NCBI RefSeq assembly: GCF_900128995.1
Contig: NZ_FQUE01000002.1
Span: 124,001-188,000 of the forward strand
Origin: Loktanella atrilutea
GTDB lineage: Bacteria; Pseudomonadota; Alphaproteobacteria; Rhodobacterales; Rhodobacteraceae
Length of the DNA: 64,000 nt
Direction: 5' to 3'
The notes under the pieces were generated by a model. The model saw only the letters and a program-made list of their open reading frames with translations, did no database searches and was not told the DNA's origin. Shown here piece after piece: positions 55,132-64,000 of the stretch (the first letter of the stretch is position 1; each line of letters starts with the position of its first letter). The position numbers and the translations under genes were made by a program.

Positions 55132-56460
55132 TCATGGCTGCAACGGGCCCCACGACGGGTCGGATGCGCCGCCCTGCACGGGGATTTCCTTCAGATTCCG
55201 GCCGGAAATATCGACCGAATACAGCGCCGAGGTGCCGCCGGCCCCCTGCGTTTCGCGGGTGAACATCAGCACCCGGCCGTTGGGCGACCACGTCGGCCCC
55301 TCGTCAAGGAACGAGGTCGTCAGCAGACGCTCCTCTGACCCGTCGGTGCGCATGACGCCGATGTGGAACTGTCCGCCGTTCTGGTTGGTGAAGGCGATCA
55401 GGTCGCCGCGCGGCGACCAGACCGGCGTGCCGTAGCGGCCCTCGCCGAAGGAGACGCGCCGCGGCTCGCCGCCGCCCGCCGACATGATGTAGATCTGGCT
55501 GCCGCCAGAGCGGTCGGATTCAAAGACGATCTGGCTGCCGTCGGGGGAGAAGCTCGGCGCCGTTTCGATGCTGGGCGCGTTGGTCAGCCGGGTCGATGCG
55601 CCGGAGTTCAGGTCCGACATGTAAAGGTCGGTGTTGCCGCCGTTGGCGATGGAATAGACCACCCGGCTGCCGTCCTTGGAAAAGCGGGGGCTGAAGGCCA
55701 TCTCGCCCTCTGCCGTCGCGACCTGCCGCTTGGTGACGGAGCCCACGTCCAGCAGGTTGATCCGCGGAAAGCCCGATTCGTAGGAGGTGTAGAGCACCCG
55801 GTCGCCCGAGGGCGAGAAGCGCGGCGCCAGCACGATCGCGCTGCTGTCGGTCAGGAACTGGGTGTTCGCACCGTCGAAATCCATGATCGCCAGACGCTTC
55901 TGGCGGTTGTCCTTCGGCCCCTGCTCGGCCACGTAGACGACGCGGCTGTCGAAATAGCCGCCCTCGCCGGTGATCCGGCTATAGGCGGCATCGGCCACCT
56001 TGTGCGCCATCCGCCGCCAGCCGCCGGTGGTGCCGGCGAACTGCAGGCCCTCGCCCAGCTCTGCCCCTGTGAACACATCATAAAGGCGGAACTTCACCGT
56101 CAGCTGGTCGCCGTTCACCGCCACGGCGCCGCCGATAAGTGCCTGCGCGTTGATCGCCCGCCAGTCGGGATAGGCGACGGGAGAGCCGAAGGCCCCCATC
56201 TGGCTGATGTAGGCGCTGGATGGGATTTCCCGAAACAGGCCCGTGCCGCTCAGATCCTGCGCCACGAGGCGGCTGATGTCGCTCGCCAGCTGCTCCGCCC
56301 CCGCCGTCTCGGCCGTGAAGGTCGGCACCGCGAAGGGCAGCGGCTCGATCACGCCGTCGGTGATGGTCAGCCGCAGGGGACTGCCTTGCGCCAGCACGGG
56401 GGCGCTCGTGCCCAGCGCCAGCACGGCGGCCAATGCGGCAATCATGAACCGGTTCTTCAT
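55132..56460 (-). CDS. tolB: Tol-Pal translocation protein TolB
   Basis: A 442-residue periplasmic protein with signal peptide ([21 protein letters not shown]), an N-terminal alpha/beta domain and a six-bladed beta-propeller: repeats such as [39 protein letters not shown] and [20 protein letters not shown]. It connects Pal with TolA. ATG at 56460 gives the signal peptide; a longer in-frame start to 56616 would overlap tolA. Confidence 0.97.
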   Translation of the reverse strand: MKNRFMIAALAAVLALGTSAPVLAQGSPLRLTITDGVIEPLPFAVPTFTAETAGAEQLASDISRLVAQDLSGTGLFREIPSSAYISQMGAFGSPVAYPDWRAINAQALIGGAVAVNGDQLTVKFRLYDVFTGAELGEGLQFAGTTGGWRRMAHKVADAAYSRITGEGGYFDSRVVYVAEQGPKDNRQKRLAIMDFDGANTQFLTDSSAIVLAPRFSPSGDRVLYTSYESGFPRINLLDVGSVTKRQVATAEGEMAFSPRFSKDGSRVVYSIANGGNTDLYMSDLNSGASTRLTNAPSIETAPSFSPDGSQIVFESDRSGGSQIYIMSAGGGEPRRVSFGEGRYGTPVWSPRGDLIAFTNQNGGQFHIGVMRTDGSEERLLTTSFLDEGPTWSPNGRVLMFTRETQGAGGTSALYSVDISGRNLKEIPVQGGASDPSWGPLQP

Positions 56461-56564
56461 TGCTCTCGTCCTCACTCGCAGGGCTTTGCGCCCGTTTGCC
56501 TGTTGTTGCCACACTATCAAGTGCGCTTCCGTCTTACTACGCCCGACCGGCGATCTTTCGCCGC

Positions 56565-57701
56565 TTAGCGCAATCGCATGCCGGACGGGTCGAAGGTGAT
56601 CTCCACATCCTGCCACTCGCTGTATTTCTCTGCCGGCAGGTCATAGCCGCCGGTGCCCTGACAGCGCAGGATCGCGCGGCGTGCCGCATCGTAGGCGATC
56701 TTCGTCGCCGCAGCATCGCCGCCCGTCGCGGCCACCTGTCGCACGTCGCTGTTCACCTTGCCGTCCTGCCCCAGTGAAAAGCCCACCGTCATCGTGACCC
56801 GCGCCGCCTGAGAGCCGGGGTCCACGTTCCAGCATCGGTTCACCGCCACGCGGAACCCCTCGCGCTCTGACCCCGTCAGCGGCGGGCCCTGCGGGACGTT
56901 GGCCGCTTGGGCGGGCGCCGCCGCAGCGGCTGTCGCGGCCTCCAGCGCCGCCTGCACGGCGGCATCGTCCACGGGCGGCGTCTCTGCCTCGGCGGTCTCG
57001 GTCTCGGGCTCCACCTCCGGCGCCGGGGGAGGTGTCGGGCGGTTGGGCCGGGTCCGGGGGCGCGGAATCTCGGTCAGCTTGCCCTGCGGCGTCTCAGCCT
57101 CGGTGACGATTTCCGTGGCCGCCTCCTCGGGGGCGGTTTCCTCCTGCGCCTCCTCGACGACGGGCGCATCGGGGGCGGCATCGGGGCTCGCCTGATCCTG
57201 CGCCACGTCGGCGGGGGCCGCGTCGGGGGGTGGCGGCGCCACCGGGTCCGGCGTGATCCGCTGCGCCGGGCGCGGCACCGGGCGCGGGCTTTCGGTCAGG
57301 TCGGGCGCTGCCACGACCTCCTCGGCCGGGGCGCCGGGGCTGGCGGGGGCGTCGCTGATGACGGGCACAGGCTCCGGCGGTTCCGGCGCGGGAGGCGGCG
57401 GCAGATCGGGGCTGGGCGGCTCTGCCACGTCGGGGGGCGGCGGGGTCGCGGCCGCCTCCTCCTGCACCGGCACCTCGGGCGCCGCCTCGGCGGCGGGCGC
57501 TTCGGGCGCCTCCGGCGGCGCCTCGGTCGGGTCGGGCGTCGTCGCGGCCACGATCGCGGCATATTCGTCGGAACTCACCACGGACACTTCGCTGACCTCG
57601 AAGGGCAGCGGTTCGGCGTTGAACCCCCATCCGACGATCAGCCAGACCAGCAGCGCCAGATGCCCTGCCGCCGAGACATATGTGCCCGTCGTCCGCTGCA
57701 T
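56565..57701 (-). CDS. tolA: Cell envelope protein TolA (TonB C-terminal type)
   Basis: A 378-residue inner-membrane protein. One N-terminal span ([13 protein letters not shown]), a long Pro/Ala/Glu-rich periplasmic linker with little repeat regularity, and a C-terminal TolA/TonB domain from about residue 280 ([30 protein letters not shown]). It transmits energy from TolQR to TolB-Pal. Position between tolR and tolB confirms the identity. The linker is richer in Pro and Glu than the Lys/Ala helix of E. coli TolA. Confidence 0.93.
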   Translation of the reverse strand: MQRTTGTYVSAAGHLALLVWLIVGWGFNAEPLPFEVSEVSVVSSDEYAAIVAATTPDPTEAPPEAPEAPAAEAAPEVPVQEEAAATPPPPDVAEPPSPDLPPPPAPEPPEPVPVISDAPASPGAPAEEVVAAPDLTESPRPVPRPAQRITPDPVAPPPPDAAPADVAQDQASPDAAPDAPVVEEAQEETAPEEAATEIVTEAETPQGKLTEIPRPRTRPNRPTPPPAPEVEPETETAEAETPPVDDAAVQAALEAATAAAAAPAQAANVPQGPPLTGSEREGFRVAVNRCWNVDPGSQAARVTMTVGFSLGQDGKVNSDVRQVAATGGDAAATKIAYDAARRAILRCQGTGGYDLPAEKYSEWQDVEITFDPSGMRLR

Positions 57702-57704
57702 CCG

Positions 57705-58190
57705 CTAGTTGCCCGACCCCGTCGGGTCCGATGCCGCCACACCCGATCCGGTCAGCGTCGTGCCGCCGATGTCGGTGACGAGACCGATGTTGGTGAACCC
57801 GGCTGCGTTCAGTGCGCCCATCACCTCTGCCACACGGTTCCAGGCGTTGGTGCCGTCCGCGCGCAGGAAGATGCGGTCGCTGGTGCGTTCCGCCGCGATC
57901 GCCTGCAGCTTGGTGATCAGCTCATCCTCGGCCGTGTCCGTGGTCTGGATCGCAAGGCTGCCGTCGGCCTTGATCGTCACGGTCAGCGGCTCCTCCTCGT
58001 CGGACGGCAGCGCGCTGGCCGCCGTCTTGGGCAGGTCCACCGGCACGCCCACGGTCATCAGCGGCGCCGCCACCATGAAGATGATCAGCAGCACCAGCAT
58101 CACGTCGACGAAGGGCGTGATGTTGATCTCGGCCATGGGCTGCGCCCGGCCCCGCCGCCGGCCCCGCCGGTTGCCTGCCTCGGCCCCCAT
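57705..58190 (-). CDS. tolR: TolR, ExbD-family motor protein
   Basis: A 161-residue protein with a short basic N-terminus, one membrane helix (NITPFVDVMLVLLIIFMVAAPLM, holding the proton-conducting Asp) and a periplasmic ExbD-type domain. The tail after about residue 140 (GTTLTGSGVAASDPTGSGN) is Gly/Ser/Thr-rich. It has 3 nt between its stop and the tolA start, and 3 nt to tolQ. Works with TolQ as the pmf-driven motor. Confidence 0.95.
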   Translation of the reverse strand: MGAEAGNRRGRRRGRAQPMAEINITPFVDVMLVLLIIFMVAAPLMTVGVPVDLPKTAASALPSDEEEPLTVTIKADGSLAIQTTDTAEDELITKLQAIAAERTSDRIFLRADGTNAWNRVAEVMGALNAAGFTNIGLVTDIGGTTLTGSGVAASDPTGSGN

Positions 58191-58193
58191 CGC

Positions 58194-58868
58194 TCAGGCG
58201 TCCAGCTGGCGCGACAGGATGGTCGAGAATTCGTCGGCGAAGGCTTCCCAGCCCGCGACGATCCGGTCCGCATCCGCGCTCAGCTTGTTGTAGAAGATGA
58301 CGGCGGGAATGGCGGCCATCAGGCCCAGCCCGGTCGCCAGCAGCGCCTCGGCGATGCCGGGCGCGACAACGGCGAGGTTGGTGTTCTGCGCCTGCGCGAT
58401 CTCGATGAAGGCGTTCATGATCCCGAAGACCGTCCCGAACAGGCCGACGTAGGGCGCCACCGACCCGGTCGTCGCCAGCACCGCAAGACCCTTCTGCAGC
58501 TTGGCGGTCTCCTTGCCGATGGCCACGTCCATGCTGCGGTCGATGCGCGCCTGCGCCCCCGCGATCAGGTCGCCGTCCTGCCGGTGGCTGCGCCGCCATT
58601 CGGTCATGCCGGCGGCAAAGATCACCTCTGCCGCCCCGCGGGGTGCAGGCCCCACCTGATCGAACAACTGATCCAGCGGCTCGCCGCTCCAGAAGGCGTG
58701 GTCGAACTGCTCTGCCGCGGCACGGGCGCGGCGATACTGGATCGTCTTGTCGACGATGATCGACCAGCACCAGACACTGGCGCCGATCAGCATGAACATG
58801 ACGAGTTTCACGAGGATGGTCGCATTGGCGAACATCGACCACATCGTGATGTCGGTGACTGTTTCCAT
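58194..58868 (-). CDS. tolQ: TolQ, ExbB/MotA-family motor protein
   Basis: A 224-residue inner-membrane proton-channel protein. Three helices: near residues 18-38 (ILVKLVMFMLIGASVWCW), about 125-150 (LATTGSVAPYVGLFGTVFGIMNAF) and about 163-185 (APGIAEALLATGLGLMAAIPAV); these are the conserved MotA_ExbB motifs. First gene of the Tol operon proper, ATG at 58868, and followed closely by tolR. Confidence 0.96.
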   Translation of the reverse strand: METVTDITMWSMFANATILVKLVMFMLIGASVWCWSIIVDKTIQYRRARAAAEQFDHAFWSGEPLDQLFDQVGPAPRGAAEVIFAAGMTEWRRSHRQDGDLIAGAQARIDRSMDVAIGKETAKLQKGLAVLATTGSVAPYVGLFGTVFGIMNAFIEIAQAQNTNLAVVAPGIAEALLATGLGLMAAIPAVIFYNKLSADADRIVAGWEAFADEFSTILSRQLDA

Positions 58869-59156
58869 GGTGCCTGCTCTGTCGTTTGGCCGCTTGCGCG
58901 ATCTGATTGGCGGCGATTCTAGCGGAACGGGCGCCGAACGCCAACGGCAATCCGCGCGGCAGCGCGGCGACCCGCCGTCCAGGGCGGTCGGAACCGATCA
59001 AGACTCCGTGCGGTCGTGCAACAGAGCGGCTGGATCGTAGACGCGGAAAACGCAATGGCGACGGATCTTGCACCTGTGACCGGATATCACACGCGACCGG
59101 TCAGACCGCCACCAACCTGCCTTGCGGCGGCACAGTCAGCCAATCAGCATGCTGTT
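58869..59156. other. Gap between ybgC and tolQ, 288 nt
   Basis: In many Proteobacteria ybgC and tolQ are close; here they are 288 nt apart. I find no credible gene. Short GC stems (CCGCGC / GCGCGG and CCGCC / GGCGG) lie near 58951-58990. A promoter for tolQ probably lies here, but no clear -35/-10 pair stands out. Confidence 0.4.
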
Positions 59157-59546
59157 TCACGGCACCTGCCCCCGCAGGGTCGCGGGCAGGCGTGTCGGAC
59201 GCCCGTCCAGCGTCATGCAGACGGCGGTGACTTCGGCACGGAACAGCACCCGATCCCCATGCAAGACCTCCTGATCGAAGACCCAGCGCACGGCCGAGGC
59301 TGCCCGGTGCGCCGTCCGCACCACCAGCCGGTCGTCCAGTCGCGCGGGGGCGAGGTAATCCGCGACCACCCGCGTCACGACGAAGACGATGCCGTCGCGG
59401 TCGCGCATCTCGCGTTGGTTCAGCCCCAGCAATTCGACCAGTTCCGACCGCCCCCGCTCGATGAACTTCAGATAGTTGGCGTAATAGACCACACCGCCCA
59501 TGTCGGTGTCCTCGTAATACACCCGAACCGGCATCTCGTGCGTCAT
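59157..59546 (-). CDS. ybgC: Acyl-CoA thioesterase YbgC
   Basis: A 129-residue hot-dog-fold thioesterase that hydrolyses acyl-CoA. RVYYEDTDMGGVVYYANYLKFIERGRSE contains the catalytic Asp and the Y-x-N motif of the 4HBT/YbgC family. It is the usual first partner of tol-pal operons. Its ATG overlaps the preceding gene's stop (ATGA). Confidence 0.95.
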   Translation of the reverse strand: MTHEMPVRVYYEDTDMGGVVYYANYLKFIERGRSELVELLGLNQREMRDRDGIVFVVTRVVADYLAPARLDDRLVVRTAHRAASAVRWVFDQEVLHGDRVLFRAEVTAVCMTLDGRPTRLPATLRGQVP

Positions 59547-60172
59547 TGCATCTTGCCCACCCGTGCCGCGACCCGCAGCGCGTGACTTGCATCACGCGCC
59601 ACCGCGGGCATCACAGGATCGTAGACGGCCCGGACGATCCCGGCCACCTCCGGCCGGATCACCGCCGCCCCCTCCAGCAGCGCCAGCGGCGAGACATCCA
59701 GGAAGGCGCGGTCGGACCAAAGCACGATGGTCTGCACGGCCTGGCTCAGCGCCAGCGTGTCGGCGCTGACCGCCGCCAGATGCGCATCCATGCGCAGGAA
59801 CACGAAACAGGCCCGGATCGCGCCCGCCGCGTCGAAGCGGAAGATGCGGTACTGGTTCGCCTCCGCCCCCTGCAACCGGTCCACCAGCGGGCCAAGGTCC
59901 GGCACCAGCCGGTCCAGATGCGGCACCTCCGTCAACTCCGCCCAGTCGCGACAGAAGAAGACCATCAGGTTCGCGCCCAGTTCCATGTCGGTCTCGGCCA
60001 TCCGGTGCCCGGCCAGCGCCACCACCGCCTCGATCGCGCCCTTGAAGACCGACAGCGTCGCGTCGTCCACGCCGAAGACCACCGGCACGATCGGCCGCCC
60101 CCAGCGCGCGCACAGATAGCTGCCGTCGCCGCGCGTGAACATCGCCTCGATCTCCGCCGCCTCAACCGTCAC
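59543..60172 (-). CDS. Conserved protein of unknown function upstream of ybgC
   Basis: A 209-residue soluble protein. EIEAMFTRGDGSYLCARWGRP opens it; GHRMAETDMELGANLMVFFCRDW lies near its middle. I do not know the family. GTG at 60172 is preferred because AGGA lies 8 nt upstream; a TTG at 60196 would start inside a module A repeat. ATGA overlap with ybgC means tight co-translation, so a link to envelope or acyl-CoA metabolism is possible. Confidence 0.75.
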   Translation of the reverse strand: MTVEAAEIEAMFTRGDGSYLCARWGRPIVPVVFGVDDATLSVFKGAIEAVVALAGHRMAETDMELGANLMVFFCRDWAELTEVPHLDRLVPDLGPLVDRLQGAEANQYRIFRFDAAGAIRACFVFLRMDAHLAAVSADTLALSQAVQTIVLWSDRAFLDVSPLALLEGAAVIRPEVAGIVRAVYDPVMPAVARDASHALRVAARVGKMQ

Positions 60173-60180
60173 CGCCGCCG

Positions 60181-60216
60181 TCCTCGCTTTTTCCAAAATA
60201 CTCCCCCCGGAGGGTC
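60181..60216. repeat. Module A repeat upstream of the unknown gene
   Basis: TCCTCGCTTTTTCC, AAAATACTCC, CCCCGGAGGGTCC, matching the copy at 6757-6791 nearly base for base. In both places the element lies in the short gap before a leftward gene, and its reverse strand ends in GCGAGGA, which could serve as ribosome site for the gene at 60172. Confidence 0.7.
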
Positions 60217-60286
60217 CACCCCTGCCCCACGCGCAGAGGGACGCCCCATCATCTTCCCGGATAAACGCCCCGCAAAGCGTCCGGCG

Positions 60287-61306
60287 TCAGTCAAACAGAT
60301 CGCCCTCGCGTCGTGGCGCATCCAGTCCCAGGTGCCGCCAGGCGTCCCGCGCCAGCATCCGCCCGCGCGGCGTGCGCTGGATCAACCCCTTCTGCAACAG
60401 GTAAGGCTCGATCACATCCTCCAGCGAATCCCGGCTCTCGCTCAGCGCCGCACTCAGCGTCTCGACCCCCACGGGCCCGCCGCCATAGCTCTCGGCGATC
60501 AGGCGCAGATAGCGCCGGTCGGCGTTGTCGAGCCCCAGGTCGTCCACCCCCATCCGGGTGAGCGCCCGGTCGGCGATGGCCCGGTCGACGGTGCCGTCGC
60601 CTTCCACCAGCGCGAAATCCACCACGCGCCGCAACAGTCGCCCGGCGATCCGCGGCGTGCCCCGCGCGCGGCGCGCGATTTCCATTGCGCCGTCCGGCGT
60701 CGCGGGTGCCCCCATCAGCCGCGCACCGCGCGTCACGATCTCGTTCAGCTCGCCTTCCGTATAGAACTCCAGCCGCACCGGAATGCCGAACCGGTCGCGC
60801 AACGGCGTCGTCAGCAGGCCCATCCGCGTCGTCGCACCCACCAGCGTGAAGGGCTGCAGTTCGATCCGCACGGTCCGCGCCGCCGGCCCCTCTCCGATCA
60901 CAAGATCGAGGGCGAAATCCTCCAACGCCGGATACAGCACCTCCTCCACCGCCGGATTCAGCCGGTGGATCTCGTCGATGAACAGCACATCGTTGGGTTC
61001 GAGGTTCGTCAGGATCGCCGCCAGGTCCCCCGCCCGCGCCAGCACCGGGCCAGAGGTCATGCGAAACCCGACCCCCAGCTCGCGCGCCATGATCTGCGCC
61101 AGCGTCGTCTTGCCAAGCCCCGGGGGCCCGTGGAACAGCACGTGGTCCATCGCGTCCTTGCGCATCTTCGCGCTCTCGATGAAGACGCGCAGGTTCGCCC
61201 GCGCCTCCGCCTGACCGATGAAGGCCTCCAGCGTCTGCGGCCGCAGGGCGCGGTCCGCATCCTCCGGCAGCGGATCGGGCCGCAGGGTCGGGTCGATATC
61301 GGACAT
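60287..61306 (-). CDS. ruvB: Holliday junction branch-migration helicase RuvB
   Basis: A 339-residue AAA+ motor that drives branch migration with Ruv[12 protein letters not shown], Walker [15 protein letters not shown], Walker [11 protein letters not shown], sensor [18 protein letters not shown] and the winged-helix end ([17 protein letters not shown]) are all present. ATG at 61306. It follows ruvA by 48 nt on the same strand. Confidence 0.98.
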   Translation of the reverse strand: MSDIDPTLRPDPLPEDADRALRPQTLEAFIGQAEARANLRVFIESAKMRKDAMDHVLFHGPPGLGKTTLAQIMARELGVGFRMTSGPVLARAGDLAAILTNLEPNDVLFIDEIHRLNPAVEEVLYPALEDFALDLVIGEGPAARTVRIELQPFTLVGATTRMGLLTTPLRDRFGIPVRLEFYTEGELNEIVTRGARLMGAPATPDGAMEIARRARGTPRIAGRLLRRVVDFALVEGDGTVDRAIADRALTRMGVDDLGLDNADRRYLRLIAESYGGGPVGVETLSAALSESRDSLEDVIEPYLLQKGLIQRTPRGRMLARDAWRHLGLDAPRREGDLFD

Positions 61307-61354
61307 CAGGATTCACCAGCGAGGAGGGACGGCAGGACCGACGAGCGCACCACC

Positions 61355-62005
61355 CTACCCCTTCGGGGCCAGCAGCTTCAAGGCGGCGCGGATCACCTCG
61401 CCCGTCGTGGACTCCGGCGTCATCGCCTCGGCCACCGCCGCCGCCGCGTCAGACGGGGCATAGCCAAGGTTCACCAGCGCCGACAACGCCTCGCCCTGCG
61501 CGGGGTTGGCCTTCGCCGCCGCCTTGCGCGGCCGGCCGGCCGGCGTATCCTCCGCGATCACCACGTCGTCACTGTCGACGACATCGCCCCCCATCGCCAT
61601 GACGGCGGGCGCCTTGTTCTTCAGCTCGATCGCCGCGCGCTGCGCGATCTTGGGGCCCACGCCCTTCGCTTTCGCCAGCGCATGCCAGTCGCCGAGCGCG
61701 ATGGCCTTTGACACCCCCTCCGGCCCCAGCGCGCCCAGAATCGCAAGCGACGCCTTCGCCCCGATTCCCTGCACGCCCATCAGCAGCCGGTGCCACTCCT
61801 TCTCGACCAGCGACGTGAACCCGAAGAGCTGCAGCACATCCTCCCGCACCAGCAGATCGGTATAGAGCGCCACCGCCTCGCCATTCCCCGGCAGGCCCGC
61901 CATGGTCCGGTCGCTGACATGGACGAGGTAGCCGACCCCCCGCACATCGATCAGCACATGGTCCGCGGCGCGGTAGTCCAGCCGCCCGGCGATCCGCCCG
62001 ATCAC
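61355..62005 (-). CDS. ruvA: Holliday junction-binding protein RuvA
   Basis: A 216-residue Ruv[21 protein letters not shown] is the OB-fold start, [20 protein letters not shown] and [19 protein letters not shown] are the two helix-hairpin-helix motifs, and the C-terminal domain ([17 protein letters not shown]) contacts RuvB. GTG at 62005 overlaps the ruvC stop (GTGA), supporting this start. Confidence 0.97.
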   Translation of the reverse strand: MIGRIAGRLDYRAADHVLIDVRGVGYLVHVSDRTMAGLPGNGEAVALYTDLLVREDVLQLFGFTSLVEKEWHRLLMGVQGIGAKASLAILGALGPEGVSKAIALGDWHALAKAKGVGPKIAQRAAIELKNKAPAVMAMGGDVVDSDDVVIAEDTPAGRPRKAAAKANPAQGEALSALVNLGYAPSDAAAAVAEAMTPESTTGEVIRAALKLLAPKG

Positions 62006-62520
62006 GAGGCGACCCGCGCGGCGGCCTTGGCCAGCGCCTTGTCCAGATGTCCCGCCGACTGCAGGTGGTGCGCGTGGCAGATCGCGATCGCCAGCGCATC
62101 CGCCGCGTCGGGCCCCGCCAACGCCACGCCCGGCAGCTGCAACCGCACCATGTGGTCGATCTGTGCCTTGGCCGCGTGGCCCACGCCAACCACCGCCTTC
62201 TTGACCGCGTTGGGCGCGTATTCGCCCACCTCGATCCCCGCCTGCGCCACGACCAAAAGCGCGATGCCCCGCGCCTGACCCAGCTTCAGCGTACCGACGG
62301 CGTCCTTGTTGACGAAGGTCTGCTCCACCGCCGCCCGATCCGGTGCATGGGCGATCATCACGGCGGACAGGCCTTGGTAAAGCGCCAACAGCCGTTCGGC
62401 CAGGTTGTCGCCCAGCCCGTGGCAGATGCCGTTCGCGACATGGGTGATCCGGCTGCCCTGTACGTCGACGACACCCCAGCCCATGTTCCGCAACCCCGGA
62501 TCGATCCCCAATACCCGCAT
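62002..62520 (-). CDS. ruvC: Holliday junction resolvase RuvC
   Basis: A 172-residue nuclease that cuts Holliday junctions. Acidic active-site residues are in [13 protein letters not shown] (Asp7), [11 protein letters not shown] (Glu) and [17 protein letters not shown] (Asp pair). GAGGGCGAG precedes ATG at 62520. First gene of the ruvCAB operon. Length is standard. Confidence 0.98.
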   Translation of the reverse strand: MRVLGIDPGLRNMGWGVVDVQGSRITHVANGICHGLGDNLAERLLALYQGLSAVMIAHAPDRAAVEQTFVNKDAVGTLKLGQARGIALLVVAQAGIEVGEYAPNAVKKAVVGVGHAAKAQIDHMVRLQLPGVALAGPDAADALAIAICHAHHLQSAGHLDKALAKAAARVAS

Positions 62521-62814
62521 CTCGCCCTCGTTCTTTTCTTGTGATTGCGCCACCGTTAGCACAAAGCGCGAACGCAAACCAAGCGTCCCGTCTCTTGCAT
62601 CGCCCCGACCGGCCCCCAAGCTGCAGACCAGCCGACATCCACCCTGGACCCCGTTGCCCGGGAATCGCGCCGCCTGCCCGTTTTCATGGCATTCATAAAA
62701 CGCATAAGGGGTGTGCATTTATCGGGGGTAGTGGCATGGCCCGCGCGGGACTAGGTGGCAGGCATCACCGCAATCGCCGCGGATCGCGGCACAGATATTT
62801 TCAGGAGCCATTCC
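62521..62814. other. Divergent gap between ruvC and the DUF1127 gene, 294 nt
   Basis: Promoters for both genes should lie here. The stretch at about 62690-62730 (TTCATAAAACGCATAAGG then TGTGCATTTATC) is less GC-rich and is the best candidate for the rightward promoter. I could not pick a -35/-10 pair with confidence. No gene is visible. Confidence 0.4.
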
Positions 62815-63027
62815 ATGGCATCGCTCAATTCGACCCGCATGAACCCCGCCCTGACCGGCGGCATGACGTCCGGGATCTTCACCGCCTTCGTGTCCCGCCT
62901 CAGCGCGTGGAACGATGCACGCATCACCCGCAAGTCCCTGTCCCAGCTCTCCGCGCGAGAGCTCGACGATATCGGCCTGTGCTACGGCGACATCAAGGAC
63001 GTGGCCGCCGGCGGCCTGCGCCGCTGA
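62815..63027 (+). CDS. DUF1127 small protein
   Basis: A 70-residue protein with the DUF1127 helix near the C-terminus (ITRKSLSQLSARELDDIGLC then YGDI). Short DUF1127 proteins of alphaproteobacteria bind RNA or affect phosphate and stress regulation in the cases studied. CAGGAG lies 7 nt before ATG at 62815, preferred over 62755. An intrinsic terminator follows closely, so it is monocistronic. Confidence 0.88.
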   Translation: MASLNSTRMNPALTGGMTSGIFTAFVSRLSAWNDARITRKSLSQLSARELDDIGLCYGDIKDVAAGGLRR

Positions 63028-63051
63028 TCGACCAGCCCGACCGAGACATGC

Positions 63052-63087
63052 AAACGCCGCGCCCGGACCCCTCCGGCGCGGCGTTTC
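63052..63087 (+). terminator. Intrinsic terminator after the DUF1127 gene
   Basis: AAACGCCGCGCC (63052-63063) pairs perfectly with GGCGCGGCGTTT (63075-63086) around 11 nt. The stem ends in a short T run. It lies 25 nt after the stop codon. Confidence 0.8.
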
Positions 63088-63157
63088 CACGTCTGCCCTT
63101 CGGCTCACAAGCAATTTCGCTCGCGACCCCCGTCGCCATGCCCCGAAGTTCCGCAGC

Positions 63158-63502
63158 TCAGCGCTGCAGCAGCCGGATCACCCCTGCGAGAGCAACGGAG
63201 GCCGGGTCCGGCTGCATGACCCAGGCGCCCGCCCGCTCTACCGGGCGACCCGTTTCCAGAATGGCCAGCCTGTCCGCATAAGCCGGCGCGTCGAAGGTGG
63301 CCAGCAGATAGGCCTTGAACGCCAGACCGATCAGCAGGGCAAGGCACAGGCCCCGCCACGGAAACACCAGCGTCACGTGCTGCGGGCGCGGCACGATCAG
63401 GTTGTTGCTGTCGACGGTCAGGCCGAAGCCGCCAGCCAGCCTGCGTCGCTGCTGCATGATCCGGCCAACGCGGTTTTCGAAAGGCTTGTGTTCCAGTGCC
63501 AT
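63158..63502 (-). CDS. Small membrane protein of unknown function
   Basis: A 114-residue protein with a basic N-terminus (RVGRIMQQRRRLAGGFG), one central hydrophobic span (LCLALLIGLAFKAYLLATF) and a periplasmic C-terminus. No family is recognised. ATG at 63502 is chosen over an in-frame start at 63577. It is co-directional with prmA, 94 nt upstream. Confidence 0.65.
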   Translation of the reverse strand: MALEHKPFENRVGRIMQQRRRLAGGFGLTVDSNNLIVPRPQHVTLVFPWRGLCLALLIGLAFKAYLLATFDAPAYADRLAILETGRPVERAGAWVMQPDPASVALAGVIRLLQR

Positions 63503-63596
63503 GGCAGTCCCCGAAGGCCCCCACCTTCTGCATCCGAAACTGAGGTCGAATTGTGGCAATTCCAAGGCACGCCGCATTTTCGTACCGGTTTTCGCC

Positions 63597-64000
63597 TTAT
63601 TTGGTTAATGTCAGCGTCGTCCAGTCGACAATGCTGTCCCTTCGGACCTCATTGAAGCCGGCGCGTGCATAAACCGCTGCCACGTCATCCGCCTGTTCGT
63701 TCAGGATGCCCGACAGAATCGCCGTGCCGCCGGCCTGTGTGGCCCGTGCCATGTCATCCGCCAGCGCGATCAGCGGCCCCTTGAGGATATTGGCAAAGAC
63801 CAGATCGAAGGGCGCCGCCGCCGCAAGCTCCGGCGCGTCGAACCCGGCCGCCACGACGCAGCGCACCCGACCGTCCAGTCCGTTCGCCGTCACGTTTGCC
63901 GTCGCGACCTCGACCGCCAGCGGATCGATGTCCGACGCGAGCACGACATTGGGGCTGACATGCGCTGCCGCCATCGCCAGCACGGCCGTGCCGCAGCCCA
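63597..64000 (-). CDS. prmA: Ribosomal protein L11 methyltransferase PrmA, partial
   Basis: The C-terminal about 134 residues of a SAM-dependent methyltransferase that runs off the right edge. LASDIDPLAVEVATANVTANG is the SAM-acidic loop, and PFDLVFANILKGPLIALADDMA holds the NIL motif of PrmA. Upstream the frame continues as GCGTAVLAMAAA, the SAM glycine loop. PrmA trimethylates ribosomal protein L11. The start lies outside the window. Confidence 0.9.
   Translation of the reverse strand, partial: GCGTAVLAMAAAHVSPNVVLASDIDPLAVEVATANVTANGLDGRVRCVVAAGFDAPELAAAAPFDLVFANILKGPLIALADDMARATQAGGTAILSGILNEQADDVAAVYARAGFNEVRRDSIVDWTTLTLTK

Noticed and set aside
56565-57701. Alternative reading of tolA as tonB
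   Set aside because: The TonB-type C-terminus fits both, but its place between tolR and tolB decides for TolA.

Overview
The window is GC-rich chromosomal DNA with tightly packed, often 1-4 nt overlapping genes. The gene set fits an alphaproteobacterium of the Rhodobacterales (roseobacter/Rhodobacter relatives): aerobic-type cobalamin genes mixed with CbiX and CbiG parts, an HWE-family kinase, DUF1127, a Tol-Pal operon, RuvCAB, and characteristic short intergenic hairpin repeats. This placement is inferred from gene content and protein style, not from a marker gene. I see no rRNA, tRNA, CRISPR array, prophage or intact insertion sequence.

Layout. 0.1-1.6 kb: three tandem, overlapping peptide deformylase genes. 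1.7-3.2 kb: a C-S lyase type aminotransferase and an unknown protein. 3.3-10.2 kb: a leftward cobalamin operon (DUF6732-type protein, CbiX-like chelatase with Cys/His tail, CobH, CobL, CobI, CbiG-CobJ fusion, CobM). 10.5-11.9 kb: glutathionyl-hydroquinone reductase and a single-domain receiver. 12.0-14.3 kb: DUF1636, CobC, CobD. 14.3-15.5 kb: lytic transglycosylase. 15.7-21.7 kb: a FadR-type GntR regulator divergent from an ABC importer operon that ends with a hydantoin/Asp-Glu racemase and an NTF2-like protein. 22.0-25.5 kb: SMC. 25.7-34.2 kb: a cobalamin riboswitch, CbiM-like permease, CobW, CobN and CobO, with small accessory genes. 34.3-46.2 kb: mixed metabolism, a split MnmC-like pair, an HWE kinase, Slt transglycosylase, DapA and a YcaQ-type glycosylase. 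46.3-50.3 kb: SmpB, sulfurtransferase, aspartate aminotransferase, a PdeM-type phosphoesterase and a MOSC protein. 50.4-60.2 kb: FtsH, TilS, CpoB, Pal, TolB, TolA, TolR, TolQ, YbgC and an unknown protein, all leftward. 60.3-62.5 kb: RuvB, RuvA, RuvC. Right end: DUF1127, a small membrane protein and the C-terminal part of PrmA.

How the parts work together. The cobalamin genes encode much of the late-cobalt-insertion route: ring methylation and rearrangement (CobI, CobJ, CobM, CobL, CobH), cobalt insertion (CobN, helped by CobW), adenosylation (CobO) and the aminopropanol arm (CobC, CobD). Cobalt supply is suggested by the CbiM-like protein under a B12 riboswitch and by His- or Cys-rich proteins (CbiX-like, CobW, DUF1636). 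CobF or CobG/CobZ, CobK, CobB, CobQ, CobS/T and the nucleotide-loop genes are not in this window. The Tol-Pal set keeps the envelope together during division and sits beside FtsH and TilS.

The most notable non-coding structure is repetitive. One family has five copies of a roughly 55-nt hairpin element whose inner stem changes sequence but keeps base pairing. A second family is a composite of an AAATACTCC-containing module and a CCGATTTTTC/GAAAAATCGG hairpin, often touching a stop codon.
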